64,000 nucleotides of DNA from assembly GCA_004794785.1 (NCBI GenBank), contig SJOL01001273.1:190396-254395 (forward strand). Direction: 5' to 3'. Made by a program: the position numbers and the translations under genes. The notes below the pieces were generated by a model, which did no database searches, was not told the DNA's origin, and saw only the letters and a list, made by a program, of their open reading frames with translations. Source of the stretch: Opisthorchis felineus. Taxonomy: Eukaryota > Platyhelminthes > Trematoda > Opisthorchiida > Opisthorchiidae. Positions 47,580 through 60,027 of this stretch are shown here, piece after piece; the stretch's first letter is position 1, and every line of letters starts with the position of its first letter.

Positions 47580-49105
47580 AAAGTGACAACAGTTTCAGAA
47601 TCTCACACTCAAAAAAGCTGGTCAGAGGGAGAATTTTACGTTTCCACAAGCCCTCGTGCAACAGACAGCTACGTTCTCTCCAGAGACGCTTGAAAAACTA
47701 CCAACATGTCGGCAGCCGGTTAATCACGCACAAGTCTGGACTATTGCAAGAAACAGAAGAAGACAGATGGCTAGACTCGTGATACTGGGTGAGCCCAACC
47801 TTATCAAGAATTATGGGAGTATCTCTACTGATAAAAATAATCCCTTTTAGCACAAGGCGACCGGTTTGCTTGTTTCACTTTCGATCAGCCTAGCCTCTTA
47901 TTGCTCGTGTTCGATGTTCTTGACTGCCTTGTACTTAATTTTCCCTCATTTTTATTGTCTACTTTCTTATTTTTATTACTCGCTTCATCACCGCTGGCCC
48001 GTCGGACCTCCTAGACAGTTTAGTCGTAATCCGCTATCGACGTCAAACCGTTGCCAGTGCTCGTTTCCTGCAAACAAGCTGATCACTTTGAAGTTTCAGT
48101 ATATTTCTTGGTTTGTTCTACAAGATGCTGGGTTCATCAAACATCTGGACAGACCTCTCCGTTTTTTTAATTATCCTGGAACAGATCTGAAAATTTGGTT
48201 TTCATATATAACGTGAATTGATATTTACTACTTTCAGGTTACCTGTACAAATGTACAATTTTTCAGGGTTACATAAGGTGGGTGCTGCAACACTACTCGG
48301 CTGGCCACAGGCAGGTTGATACATGACTTCTCGCAATGGTTCTTGAACCAAATTCCTCACAAAAAATCCAACTTCTAGTTTGTTTTTCAGAACCTTCATT
48401 GTTTCTATCAGGGCATTCTGGAATCTGTGTGGGTCCTCTGAGCTTTTTTTGTTACTTTTGTCCCAAATTTTCGGTGCTTGTGCGTATGTGTGTTAAGATC
48501 TGCACCTGTTTTCCTACTGTTGCTCGTGTGTATGGTTCGGACAGTGACGGAACAGTGTCTGAATTTCGACTGCCTGCATTTCAATAGTTTACCAAAGAGT
48601 CAGATAGTGCTTGCTCTTGGTACAAACTTAAGAGAATTTGTTAAGAAAGTATGGAACTAGTCTGAAATAAGGGGTGTTTTCAGAACGGTTAAGGCAGGTA
48701 TCGAAATACCAGTATATTACTTCTGGGCTACTTCAGACGTTTAAGTAGTCAAAAAATGAATATAATATTGCCTCACCGTTGGTTACAGTTGTTCTGTTGA
48801 CTTTTGTCTTGATTTTTTTCGGTTCTGTAACAAGTCGATTTATTCTAACGAGTCAAAACTTTTTAAATGACATTTGCCGGCCAGATGTGGGTCTTTTATT
48901 CAACGTTGTTCAGCTGCAGTCGTTTGTCGAGCTCCATCGTTTGACACTTGCGTTCGGAATTGGTTTCCTCAGCAAGTACGAAAGTGCAGTCTTATCCTGT
49001 TTTCATATCATTTATTATTAGTTTATTGATGCGGATAGCGAAAATAATCTCGCACTACGATATATACGTGCAGATGTGTCAGGGTTCATTAAATGAATTA
49101 CTCGC
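47580..49105. other. no recognisable feature
   Basis: Several short plus-strand frames (47656-48660) rich in Phe, Cys, Leu and Ser reflect T-rich sequence. Nothing recognised. Confidence 0.35.
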
Positions 49106-49284
49106 TTCGACTTATACTCTTATCTGCATAGCAGTTTGGTTTTGACGGGAGGCTCACTTAGATTCAAGTAAAACATATGTTTGACGGAAACTTGGGGACT
49201 GCAGCTACATGATAAGTCTGAAGAAGGACAAAACCAGTCGTGAGTTGTCGAAGAGTTCTTAGCAGCCGTGTGAGTAGTGTATTA
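49106..49284 (+). repeat. hammerhead-bearing repeat, copy F (rearranged)
   Basis: The plus-strand ribozyme remnant at about 49203-49243 has core changes (AUGAUAA for CUGAUGA, CAAAA for CGAAA). The upstream part (TTCGACTTATACTCTTATCT, then GCAGTTTGGTTTTGACGGGA) runs in the opposite orientation relative to the ribozyme when compared with copy D. The 3' flank ending GAGTAGTGTATTAC is normal. Confidence 0.7.
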
Positions 49285-49461
49285 CCTTTAAACAATTAAC
49301 TGCGCGCTCATTTCTGGTGCCATCCTCTTACCATGTTGTTTGCCCAATTGATCGTGAAATTTTTTCTCGAATCAGGCAGGGTATTACAATATTAGGTTAC
49401 ACCCGTTATTTCTGTCTATTCTCAAACCGTTGAATGATAGGTCTAATCGGCTTTACTCCTG
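49285..49461. other. no recognisable feature
   Basis: Short spacer, nothing recognised. Confidence 0.4.
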
Positions 49462-49889
49462 TTAACTGCTACTTTTGTGCAATTTAGCAACGCAAGCATA
49501 AACTGATCCGAACATGTGACCATCAGATTCCACAGAGAAACAAGGCTGTTTCAGAGTGGCTTTGTGCATGAGATAACGTATAATCATATGCACGTTATTG
49601 TGTCCTCTTTGGCCCGTTTTTGCGAAGTCCAAACTGGCAAACATCAACGTCAGCCCCTCCCTACGCTAAAATAGGACCATAAGCCAACAACTTCATAAAA
49701 AATTCAAAGGATTTAGGATATGCTTCTTCGAGCCTCGACTGGCATAGTTACACCATACAAGTGCGCAGCACTTAAGCTTCTAAGACCTCTAACAGCCTGT
49801 GACAAATCAAACGCTCGGTGGTAATGTTCAACATATTTACTGCTCAGAAAGACAGACACAAGACCTATTAGAAGGTCTGCTGTATTCAT
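49462..49889 (-). CDS. candidate two-exon gene, unknown product
   Basis: Exon 1 (49752-49889): ATG, 46 codons, MNTADLLIGLVSVFLSSKYV then FDLSQAVRGLRSLSAAHLYG, with a hydrophobic N terminus. Intron (49666-49751, 86 bases): donor GTAACT, acceptor TGGTCCTATTTTAG. Exon 2 (49462-49665): REGLTLMFASLDFAKTGQRG, KQPCFSVESDGHMFGSVYAC, ending AKLHKSSS then TAA. Both junctions are phase 0, giving 113 residues. The frame is open upstream of the ATG to 49931, so exon 1 may be longer. The fit of two coding-like frames to one consistent intron is the support. No domain recognised. Confidence 0.35.
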
Positions 49890-49931
49890 CGAGCTCACAC
49901 CTATCCTCACTATTTGCTCAAGCGTTGTATT

Positions 49932-51799
49932 AATATATCACAGTGTCCATATTCTTTCGGCGTAACATGAGACTGACTTTCAGTGAAACTCGATCATAGT
50001 GCGCTGTTTCCAAGTTTTATTCTCATTCCTCCTTACTATAACCCGTTTATTCCAATGGGGTTTGCCGTTTGTAACTCGTTGTCCTGTTCCATTATGCATA
50101 TTAGCACATTCTTATAATTCTGTAAATTAACTGTTGACTGACTAAATTCAACTTCGACTTTGACGGCAATCACCCTTCATCTGCTCGTTGAATTTGAGTC
50201 CCACAATTAGCATGACAGTTCTGTTTTTCACCGTTCAATGCATAAGTACATAAAGTTGCCTACAAGAATCCATGTTCTGACATTCTCGGGCTCAATTCTG
50301 TACTCGAATTCATATTGGATTGGTATGTTGTGAGCCAGACTGTCACACACCGATTAATTTTGGTATTATTTGCCTCCCGTTACATCACCTTTGATACCCT
50401 TTTAGCTTAGGCTTTCAAAGGCTGTGCTTCTCCCCCTGGTTTTCGCACTCGTTCTAAAGGAAGTCAGTGAAGAAACTTCATGTTTATACGAGTACAACTG
50501 CATTCGTGTAGCAGTCAGGCCATTGACAGCCACGGATAAAAATGGGACTTCATAAACGTGGGATGCTTCCTATTCCTACTCTGTGCACGCAGTTTGTTTG
50601 TAAAACTTTGTCATTCCTCGCTTGGGGAGCAAGTCAGGACTTTGTATTCTAGGACCAGTGAGATGAACGTCGCTAGCAGCACAGTTATCTTGGTCCATAC
50701 CACAAGTAAACATCTATGGACCTATAGCGTCTTTCAACTTTTTCAGATGTTTGGCAGCGCATGCCACCTGCTTTAAGATCACTATATTTAACAAATCCCC
50801 GGCAGCAAACCTTGAATTCTGGTGTCGTCAGTACGCCCCTGCTAAAAATATGGAATCGTACACACAAATCCGTCCATTTTGCTAGGTTCATTAGTATTTT
50901 CACATCCGTCATCTGATGCTCTTCCTGTCTAGTTTATTCTGGACATAGCCCTGATACTTGTCCATCAAATTAAAATGTAAGTCCTTGAGCATTCTGAGTC
51001 CCGGTAGTAGCCCTTGGAGTACACTACCTTTGGCCGGTAGTCTTCTAGAAGGTTGTCTGTCCACCTTAAATAAGTGGCGGTGGCCTCGCAGGAAGTAATC
51101 TGTTCATCATGTTAGAGGCAACATGAGATCACCGTCCTGTAATAGGGTATATAGAGTACTGTGGTGCATCTACTGATCGTTTACTGGGTATGGAGTTTAC
51201 TCAATGGGCAACTAAAACGACCCAGCTTGCGTGTGCCGGCTGCGAATTGGTAGCCAAGTGTTGCCCAAACAACTAGTTGGTCATATGCCACCCCAAATAA
51301 AAGGCAGAAGTAACATTGAAATGATTTGGATGAGCCCTTCAGCCCGGAAATCTTGGTTAACGTATGTCAAGTGTTACTTCAAGCATCTAGCTGCATTAGA
51401 CACTCCTGCAAGCCAGCAAAGAAACTTCCACATCTTAGCATTGATTACTGTCAAAAGCCACATAGCTTACTGAATCCAAAGCTTATGCTTGAACAGGGAA
51501 GAAATTGTTAAGGTTAGCAGGGCCTACATATGCGTCGTGTCACTCAGATTTTAGAATATTACTGAACCAAAAAACTTACCCGCAGGATTCGGTGCACAGA
51601 ATAGAAGAACCGTCTATCGCGGCGACTGAATTCGATGTTTAACATATAAAAATACAGCTAAATTATAAGATCATCTAACGGAAATATTTTAGTTGAGTAA
51701 GCAATATATAACTATCAGGAAGGTCAGATTCAGTAACTCCAGAACGCCCGGAACCTATTGCGACCCTAAAACTTCACCAAAATCTCAATAGGGAAGCCG
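49932..51799. other. no recognisable feature
   Basis: Nothing recognised; frames at 50558-51511 are unremarkable. Confidence 0.35.
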
Positions 51800-52110
51800 G
51801 CAAGCATCCAGGCCAGCCAATCACTCAATCAATTCAGCAAAAGCCGACGAGTGCTCAGGCACGCCACAGAAGCTGGACCGAATATGATCAGCGTTCAGGC
51901 ATTTCATAGAAGCACGATCGGTGTTGATGGATGTTCACTAAACGCCTATCACACAGCCTGGATCAGTGTCAAAAAGTGCCTCTTAAATAGCGTGGGGCCG
52001 TTGTAGCTTTTGTACTCGCACGCACTCGCTTGTTGTAATAAAGCTGTTGTGTTCCTTGTCGGTGAGTTCTTTTTCTGGCACCACGCACTGGAGCGGGATT
52101 AGCAGTCAAG
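51800..52110 (+). mobile_element. probable LTR end with primer-binding-type leader
   Basis: A stretch of short imperfect repeats precedes CTTAAATAG, then AATAAA at 52037-52042, GCTGTTGTGTTCCTTG and TTCTTTTTCTGGCACCACGC. An AATAAA close to the end followed by TGG-starting leader sequence is how a 5' LTR joins the primer-binding site in Ty3/gypsy or BEL-type elements. No gag or pol follows, so this is a solo or truncated remnant. The left LTR border is not identified. Confidence 0.35.
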
Positions 52111-55100
52111 TATAACAATAACATATTCGTGGAACAGCAATACATCGTTTTGAAGCCGCAATTACTCACCGGTGAAAGCACCGTTATTTCAGTCGTCAAA
52201 AAAACTTTAAACACGATTTTTCTGAATAAAATTGCTTTTTTCCTACACCCAGTTTACCGCATGACTGTTAGTTCATTTTCTGAATTTGTGTTAACCAATC
52301 ATTGAAATACAAATTTGTAGGAACCAGAAATTTTACCATTACAGAATCTACAGTTCCCTGTCAGCATAATGAATTTTATGTGAACGATTCTTCTGAAGGC
52401 TGCTGGTTTTTCCAGTTTGAGAAGTTGCATTCAAACTCATGACTGAGTCAATAATCATTGAATCAAAGTTTTTGTTTCCATCAGACCCTTGATCCAGAAA
52501 AAACTTTAGTACAGACTTTTTAGTTTGTAAATTTTGCTACTGAATAATTTTGACCAGAGTTTTTAGCATTTTTGCATTCTGCTAATTTAAACGTATTCAT
52601 GTCTGTTGAATTTTGGCCACATTTTTTCTCGGTCGCTAGCCATTTTGTATGACGGGGTTTACTACGTGAGTTTATTTTATTTTACTTTTCTGTTTATAGT
52701 TCGACTGATCTGGTTGTTTTGCAACAGGTTTCGCGATATATAGCCTGTATAGTCCTAATTTTGTCTGATACCGTGGATTGCCACTCACAGTACCCAGTAC
52801 AATAACTATCTGTCGTCAGCTCATAGAGTTGGCTTTATAGGTTCTACTACTATTCTCCTTCTCTCCTCAGCGCCCAATTTTTATCCATGTTAAGTACTTT
52901 TATTTCAGCTATTCAAACTTTAGAATTATAGACTTATAAGAAACTTTTGTAACCATGTACAGACAAAGAGGGATGCACACCGCTTGTCTATTAAACAAGA
53001 CCTCACGTTAGGCTAGACTTAGAGTCTTCTCGTGCCTGGCTTAACGCTTTATCACAAAATAATGGGCAATACTGGTGCAGATATATTCGTTGACCTTAAA
53101 ATTTCTCTCCTCACCATATTCATTTCTTATTTACCATATTTGTTTGAAAGAACTGTTACTTTCTACGCACTTCTAATACATGTCATCAAAGTGTAAGTTT
53201 TGCGAAAAAAGCTATTTAGGAATTTCAATTTCCACTCTACCATAAGAGAACCATTAAATTAACCAGGAGCAGAGTAATTTAAGTGAAGGGAAGCAAAAAC
53301 GCATCAGCGCCGCAAACCTTGTTTAGCTGAAACACGCAACCAGAGCTCCTATGTACAACTTCACATGTCCTAAGGTACAAGATCCGCCATGAGCTGTCTC
53401 TTCTTTCCTTAACTCTGTCTGGAAGAAACCTTGACTTATGGATATCAACAAGTACAAATGTTTGTTCATATATTATTCTGTCTAAAGTATAGAGACTCCA
53501 GTAGGCCTAAGTAGCATTTAACAAGCTATCACGTGAATGGAAGCTGATGTCACTGAGAAATTTTCTACATAGCTGAATTTCCCGAACGTAATTGACGCAG
53601 CGAACGTTGCCTGCAGCCTCGCGGGAGATTTTTTCAAGTGTGGTAGTGTTTACAGTTATAGCGCGTCGATTCTGCTACGCCTTGTTTCGTCACATCCACA
53701 TTCCATGCTCTTTTTCCTTCAATGAAACATTTTACAAGACTACGTTCCACTTGAACATTGTTGTAGAAGATAGAACTTATGCTTATCTGATTAAAGGGCT
53801 TATAAATTGTTCTCCGTAGTTGCTTCTATAGTCGCCCTGTAAAACTGGACATCTTTGGGAACCTTTTTTCCGAATGTAACATGTTCGGTTTTGAGAATCG
53901 GGAAGGTCAGCCATGCGGCCTTTGTTGGGTTATTCTTTGTTGAGTTACGCGAATTCATTCATTTTTTTGTGTTATACATACATTGGTTGTCTTTAGAAAC
54001 TATACCAAACACCGGCTGGTTTATAATTTATACCATAGATGAGTGAATCACACTAACTGCGCACCACTCAGACAGCATCCGGCGTTTGCCTACTGGACAC
54101 TTTAAATGATAGGCTCACAGCCGAAGCGAAAACCCCGGAACGGTAACTCATAAACTGGTCAAAAATCTTTCAACGGTTGATAGTGATTATGGCAGATCCA
54201 GATGGAGTTAGACCACTAGGCTCAATTTCACGTTCTTGAAAACAATTACTTAGCCAAGGAAATTGAACTGGCCATGAACTGACCGACTCCATTATCATCA
54301 TCTGGCTGAAATTCTCCACTTTAGCTGTCTGATTTATATTCTACTATCTTTGCACACCATTTCTTTTGGTGCTAATTCACCAACTTGAAGCCTTAAAAGC
54401 CAGTTTGAACTAACTACAAAAACATGTTTGCTGAACTATGCTTTCACAAAACCTGGGTTTCGTGCAATGCCCGCAAAGATTTCACAGCCCAAACGTTTAT
54501 CAGTTCTAGCTTCCAACTGTGTGAAAAAGTGAGCAATGTGTGACTTAAGTGAGAATGGACACGAAATACGCTGTGACAAATACCAGGCACGTTGTATTGG
54601 TACAGTTGAATCCTAACAACCAGCAAACTCTAACGACCTGTTCAGGAACAAAGTAAGCCCCGGAAAATAAGTCAGTCTTACAGCTCTATGCGTGTATCAT
54701 CGAAATGCGAATCAGTCATACTTATGCATCTGACTTATGTTCAAATCAATGCGCTGTCGATATTACAGCTTATCTGAAACAATAGAAAGTGCAGCTATCA
54801 TCTTCGAGCAGAACGGGGTATTATAACCAGTTTGTGCACCCATTCCAGGTTCAGTTCCCTTGAATAATGGTGAATAGTCGCTTTTTGCTGTGCGCTGCGC
54901 AGATGACTACCATTTAGTCCCGTGCATGTTTGAACAAATGCGGGCTATGAGATACAGAAAAAACTCGGCGAACATTTTAACCGCCCACATACGGTTGGCA
55001 AAATATCACTGATGATAATTTAAAGGAAAAGCCTTTCACAGTTGCTGTTAACTACGTGGTTGAAAACCGAGGCTGCATTTACCAAGTTATTGTTTTCCAT

Positions 55101-58100
55101 TCCCTGGAAAATTTTAGCAGTTGACATAGGTTTAGTTAGCTCCCAATATGTACGTTCCGGGCCAGCTTGTAAACTTTGCGGATTCAAGAGTTTGCTTCAT
55201 GACGAGTCAATGTATGCAGCACTTAAAGTGAAGGTTCTGTAGGAGACAGTCTCAAACTGATTAGGCGGTCTTCCTATTAAGAAGCAGCTGGGAGTTGTTT
55301 CTACATGGCACCCATTTCGTGTGTTATTTAATTTTTCCTGGCCCAAATGAGTGTGGTTAGTTTCATGTATTTTGTCCAGAAGAAACATTTACTATCATAA
55401 CTGAGTATTCATGCCTTCTGTGTTTTGGTAATGGTTATTCAAACGAAATACACAAGACAGAAGAATGCTGTACCTTTGAAACTCGAGATGAATTTCCTAG
55501 CCATCCAGAATCCTAAGATAGTAACGGGTCAACCCACGTCATTGACACAATCATGAAACCAGCAGTTCGGCAGTGGAGGTTTCACATAGAATTTTGCTTT
55601 TAAAAACAGAGATCTCAAAGGCCAACTGTGTGCTCCACGGGCAACTCGGCAAGACATTACGTCTACCTGCGACCACATCGCGAGCATTTAGCGTTTCGAA
55701 GTGGGATGAATCTCGGCACACACGCTTATCCTTAGTCAAACTCAGCTGATCTTAGCTAAGTGGTTATTACGCACTCCTGAGGTAGTCAATTGTAATTGGC
55801 ATGTGGATATCTGGACTGAGTTCCTTATCAAGTATCACCTAGGGTAGTTTTCATTTCTGCGCAGAAGCCTTGTATATACCATATCAACCTTCCGTTAGAA
55901 ATAAATGTAGCCAATTGCATCGAAACACCATTCTGTTGCTTTAGAAACTGCTTTTGGTTAAAGCGTGCTTTGGAAACGCTCACCGTAGCACACTGGATTT
56001 TAGGAGAAACAACCAATGAATGCTATCTCCTAACATGTAGTTTATTACTTCGTGTACAATTTCCACCGAATTCAATGTCATAACGACGAAAATGTGTTTT
56101 GTTTAGCGAGTACACCACCACGCGCTTCTGGATTCTGGCACGTCTGCCAGTGATATCAAATCCGAGGTTTGATCTCATCTTTATTCGCTTTGTTGCCTTT
56201 AGCATTGTGTAAAAAATCATTCGCTTGTCTTCTGGCGTTGGTGTCGTTTTGGGGATTATGAACAGCCCGGCTGCACTTTAACTCGAGGCTTGTTACGCGG
56301 GCAGAGCCCACATTTCCCGCGCGTGGTAACGGCCCCACAGGGTGAGCTAAGTGGTGGGAAACCGAGATGAATATATTTAGTATAGAGTATTTTTAGAAGA
56401 GCTGTTTAGTTTAAGGTTGACGTAAATTAGGCGGATGACCTGCGGCAGAAAGTGCTTGCAACGGACTGTACTGCCAGATGTAAATCTCAAAATGTGGATC
56501 CGCCGGGTGGATGATACCTTTTTTACCATCAGACGGCGTCAGCTATAGTGGAAAAGTCAGATAATGAACGACGTTTACAATGACAAGTAATTCACGATGA
56601 AGGTGCAAAATGGTTAGAAACTGGTGTTACTTAATATTCCCGTCACAAGTCTGCAAACAAACATCTATAGAGCGAGATTTATAGAAAGGCAGCACACACG
56701 GATAAAATACTTGGCGACCGCCGCAGTCCTCCGAACTGCCACAAACAAATTGGTTGAAACGCAGTGAATTGCAACGGAGACTAAGTTTAACGAAGAAATC
56801 AATGGTACACAACTCTTCGGAGAAGTGTATTTCTAAAAAACTTCATATGTCAAAATCTCAAAAAACCAAACTCAACTAACTTAAAAGCACAAAGGGAGCT
56901 GACTTATAACTCTTCTGCATCTCAAAAACACTATGAGCAATAATAATTGGTTAATTGTTTAACTTATAGGAAGCTTATCACTTGGAGTACGAGTGGATCG
57001 AAGCGAATAACATAAATGGCGGCCTAATACGACGGTGGCCTAAAAAATTGTGAGTACATAGCGAACAGCACTGTTAAAATATAAATGAAAAATCAACACA
57101 ATGAAGAAAAACAACGGAATATACAAGATTCTATGTAAAAAGTTTGCAACAGATACCACGTAAACAAGAAAGAAGCCTCCAGCCAGGCTACACAAAAGCA
57201 AACTTGCTCTCAAGAGCTATGACCAGTCCCTAGTCGCCTTTGTTCAAAAGACCGGAACCCATACGGATTGGAATGGTACAAGGCCAAGCACGAACTAGAA
57301 AACGGCGCAAATTTATGAAAGCGTGATAATGGACCAAAACTGCCACCGGCAGTCATCCCAAAGTTGATTGAATCTGCCAAATACTAAGAGCAACAGACCC
57401 CCAAGAACACAAGGATCCAAACTGCACAATAATCCTGGGAAGACACGCATAGAAGGAGCAATCGGATCTACCTCTGAGACGATAACCAAGCTTGCCAAAA
57501 TACACGGGGAATCATAAAACAAAACTGAAATCAGAATGAAGAAGCTCCTAACGCAAAAAGGCATGAAAAAAATCAAACTCGAGAAATTCTTCACACAAGA
57601 AAAAATTAGCGAAGTTAAAGTGCAGCTTGAGACTCCAATTGCAACGCGTTAGAAGTCCAGAATAGAATAACTAAGTAAAAGGAAATGGACCTCGAAGGAC
57701 GAGAGCTTCCGAAAGAGGTAATCATTTGAAGGGAAGGCAAAACATGACATGGACGCAGTTGGGAACCAGCCAGTGAAAAAAGGACCAAAAGTCCTCGGAC
57801 AGTATCTAATAACCACCGATCGAGTGCAAGGAACGCAAACCACGTCACAGAACAATACGAAGACGGTTGTGTTTCAATTGGCCACGCACAGCAATGGATA
57901 TCAGGTGGTCTTCACTCACGCAGGTGAGAAATATCCTGCCCAGCTGCTTACTGATTTTCTAACTTGAGTAGTGGCAAAACGTTTGCATTTTAATCGCCAG
58001 GCTCTGTGAACGGATCAATGGCCACATGATCAGTCGCCAATGGTCGGGGAACTGTGTGCCAAGAGCAACAGTCAGGTGTGGAAGTCGAACAATAGCAAAG

Positions 58101-58758
58101 ATTTTTTTTCCATTGGTAACCTGCTGGGTGAATACAAATAATAATGGCAATGTAATACTATATTAAGCATAATATGACACTAAAGAGGTCACGATGTTAG
58201 CCTGCAACGGCGACCAAAACTGAGCAACAGTGGGCGCTCGGCGACCGGCTGACGATAAAAACCGATGCAGCGGACAACTTGAATGAGGACGGCTTATTGG
58301 TTCCGATTTACCAGATTAGTGGGAGCAAGAGCTGTAAGTGAAAAGGAGGAAGGTATACTTTAGTGAAATAGCAGCGAGAAAATTGAAAGAAAAATATGAC
58401 GTGTGTAGATTACGATCTCAGTAGCCACTGATGCGAGAAAGGTGAAGTCATCAAAAGGCAAATCAGGAAAACGGGGGCACAGAGTGGTATTCAACTCAGT
58501 TGACTGCAATTTCTGTCCTCTGAGAGCTTACTGAGCCATTTTGTCAAACTTCTATCCTTATATTACAACAGCCTTAGGCTCGTGGGTCTACGGAGTATGT
58601 TCTTTCGAGTTCACCAAAAGTTATGTCTGCCTTGGCTGCTCCCTAGCAGTTTTTCTTTCCACCTTAATGACTGAATTAATTATCAGAGAAACGTCTTCTG
58701 GTGTGGACCTCTAAATTAAGTGAACGATATTCCGTTGTTTTTTACACATTTCGTGTGA
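52111..58758. other. no recognisable feature
   Basis: Long AT-rich stretch. All open frames are short (fewer than 95 codons) with no recognised motif. 57100-57720 is unusually A-rich on the plus strand. No copy of the repeats described elsewhere was noticed. Confidence 0.35.
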
Positions 58759-59010
58759 CCGAAAATCACTAACGATTTCAATAATATCACCGTGCGATTT
58801 GATGTGCGCTCTGCATCTTCAAGGTATGAGGCGCTATTACAACAAGACCGGGCAAGTGCGTCACCAGATTTGATAATGGCCTCAAAACTAGTGGATGGAG
58901 CGTTGGGCGGATTAACCCACCTAAGCAGTAACATTATGTCGGATATCAGCTTTAATTTTGAAGTGGATGCTAGAATCGCTAAACTCACTCTGGCTCTCTT
59001 GAGTTTGTAG
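58759..59010 (+). pseudogene. LINE reverse transcriptase relic (thumb-region fragment)
   Basis: Open for 83 codons to TAG. The order SSRYEALLQQ, PDLIMASKL, LGGLTHLSSNI, then FEVDARIAKLTLALLSL parallels the region after the catalytic block of non-LTR RTs (KTEVLxQ, P-I-x-x, FTYLGSxxS, E-(I/V)-DARIAKA). It is not the same lineage as the 15.6-17.8 kb element, whose equivalent reads YTYLESCGAS and DEVNARSSKV. The match is partial and the FTYLG block is altered, so it remains tentative. Confidence 0.4.
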
Positions 59011-59473
59011 TGGTCTGGGTACCCAAAAAAAGCTACTTTAGGAAGCGTGTGGCAAAAAAATAAATATAATTACTCTGAATTGAGTACACAATAATAAAAG
59101 GGTCGAATGGAACAGACTCACTAAGAATTGTTCTTTTTAAAATAGTTCGTCGTTGGCCCAGGCCAGTGAATAAATAATAATCCGGTCGTGGATGTCCAGG
59201 GGTCTTCTTTTCCGGGAAGCTCTCATATACAATAAACTCCGAAGACAGTCTGAAATGTTTTGATACCAGAGTTAGCACATGAAGCTCGCGAATAACCGCT
59301 GTAAGCGCGAGTGAAATGAAAAGAGAAAATCGGAGAATGCGACCACGCCTGTATTGTATGTAATTTTTACAAATGCGCGTTTTTGTGGTTTTGCGTATTC
59401 AAACAAAAATCGTTTATGAAATTGATGAAATACGTAACGTTATAATGAAAGCAAAAGAAAGGTACAAAACACC
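59011..59473 (-). other. possible 3' LTR and flank of the gypsy fragment
   Basis: Lies downstream of the gypsy polypurine-like tract on the minus strand, so an LTR is expected here. TGGTATCAAAAC near 59254-59265 resembles the start of a Met-tRNA primer-binding site (TGGTATC), which should not follow a 3' LTR in a simple element. LTR borders were not identified. Confidence 0.25.
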
Positions 59474-59490
59474 ACACTACTCCCCCACTA
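59474..59490 (-). other. polypurine-like tract
   Basis: The minus strand reads TAGTGGGGGAGTAGTG, 65-80 bases after the gypsy stop codon, a usual place for the plus-strand primer tract directly before the 3' LTR. Confidence 0.4.
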
Positions 59491-59556
59491 GAGCGTTGGC
59501 CATGAAAGGGGTAAACGCTCGAATAATGAAAGTAATGAATCAAAAAGTTGCTCACT

Positions 59557-60027
59557 TCACGTTTCGTAATCAGTTAAGTGCTGAGGGAAACGGACACGTC
59601 GTCCAGAACGACTAGTGGAAGGAGTTAGGTTGGCGGTAGGGGTATCTGGAGTAGGTGCGGGTGCTGGTGGGATAGCAGGATTGCTGAATTTGGTCGTGGG
59701 TGCTTCGATGAAGGCAGGCTTCAGACGATCAATGGAGACTGTATCATGCTTTCCGGTTCTCTCTAAAACGAAGTATTTGGAGTGGCGTTCGATGACCTTG
59801 AAGGGACCATCATAACAAGGTTGAAGTGGTTTCTTTGTTGCGTCATGTCGGACAAATACAAATGGTGTAGTAGAGAGATCGGTTGAGATGTGCTCTTTTC
59901 GTGTTGATCGTCTTGTCGGCGTCGCACGAAGTTCAGACATGTGTTGTTTCAGGCGGGTGACGAATGTAATGGGTGAAATGGGCTCTGCGCCAGAAGGGGA
60001 AGCCAGTTCACCAGGTAAACGTAAAGT
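59557..60027 (-). pseudogene. Ty3/gypsy Pol C terminus (integrase tail), 5'-truncated
   Basis: Minus-strand frame ending TGA at 59557. The recognisable part starts at TTLRLPGEL, then FVTRLKQHMSELRATP, TPFVFVRHDATKKPLQPCYD, GPFKVIERHSKYFVLE, DTVSIDRLKPAF, a Pro/Thr-rich linker, and SRSGRRVRFP. This is the end of integrase with the GPF module that binds host chromatin or DNA, and the usual basic end of Pol. Codons upstream of TTLRLP do not continue the integrase core, so the copy is broken near 60027. The 157 codons kept have no stop, implying recent or modest decay. Confidence 0.85.
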
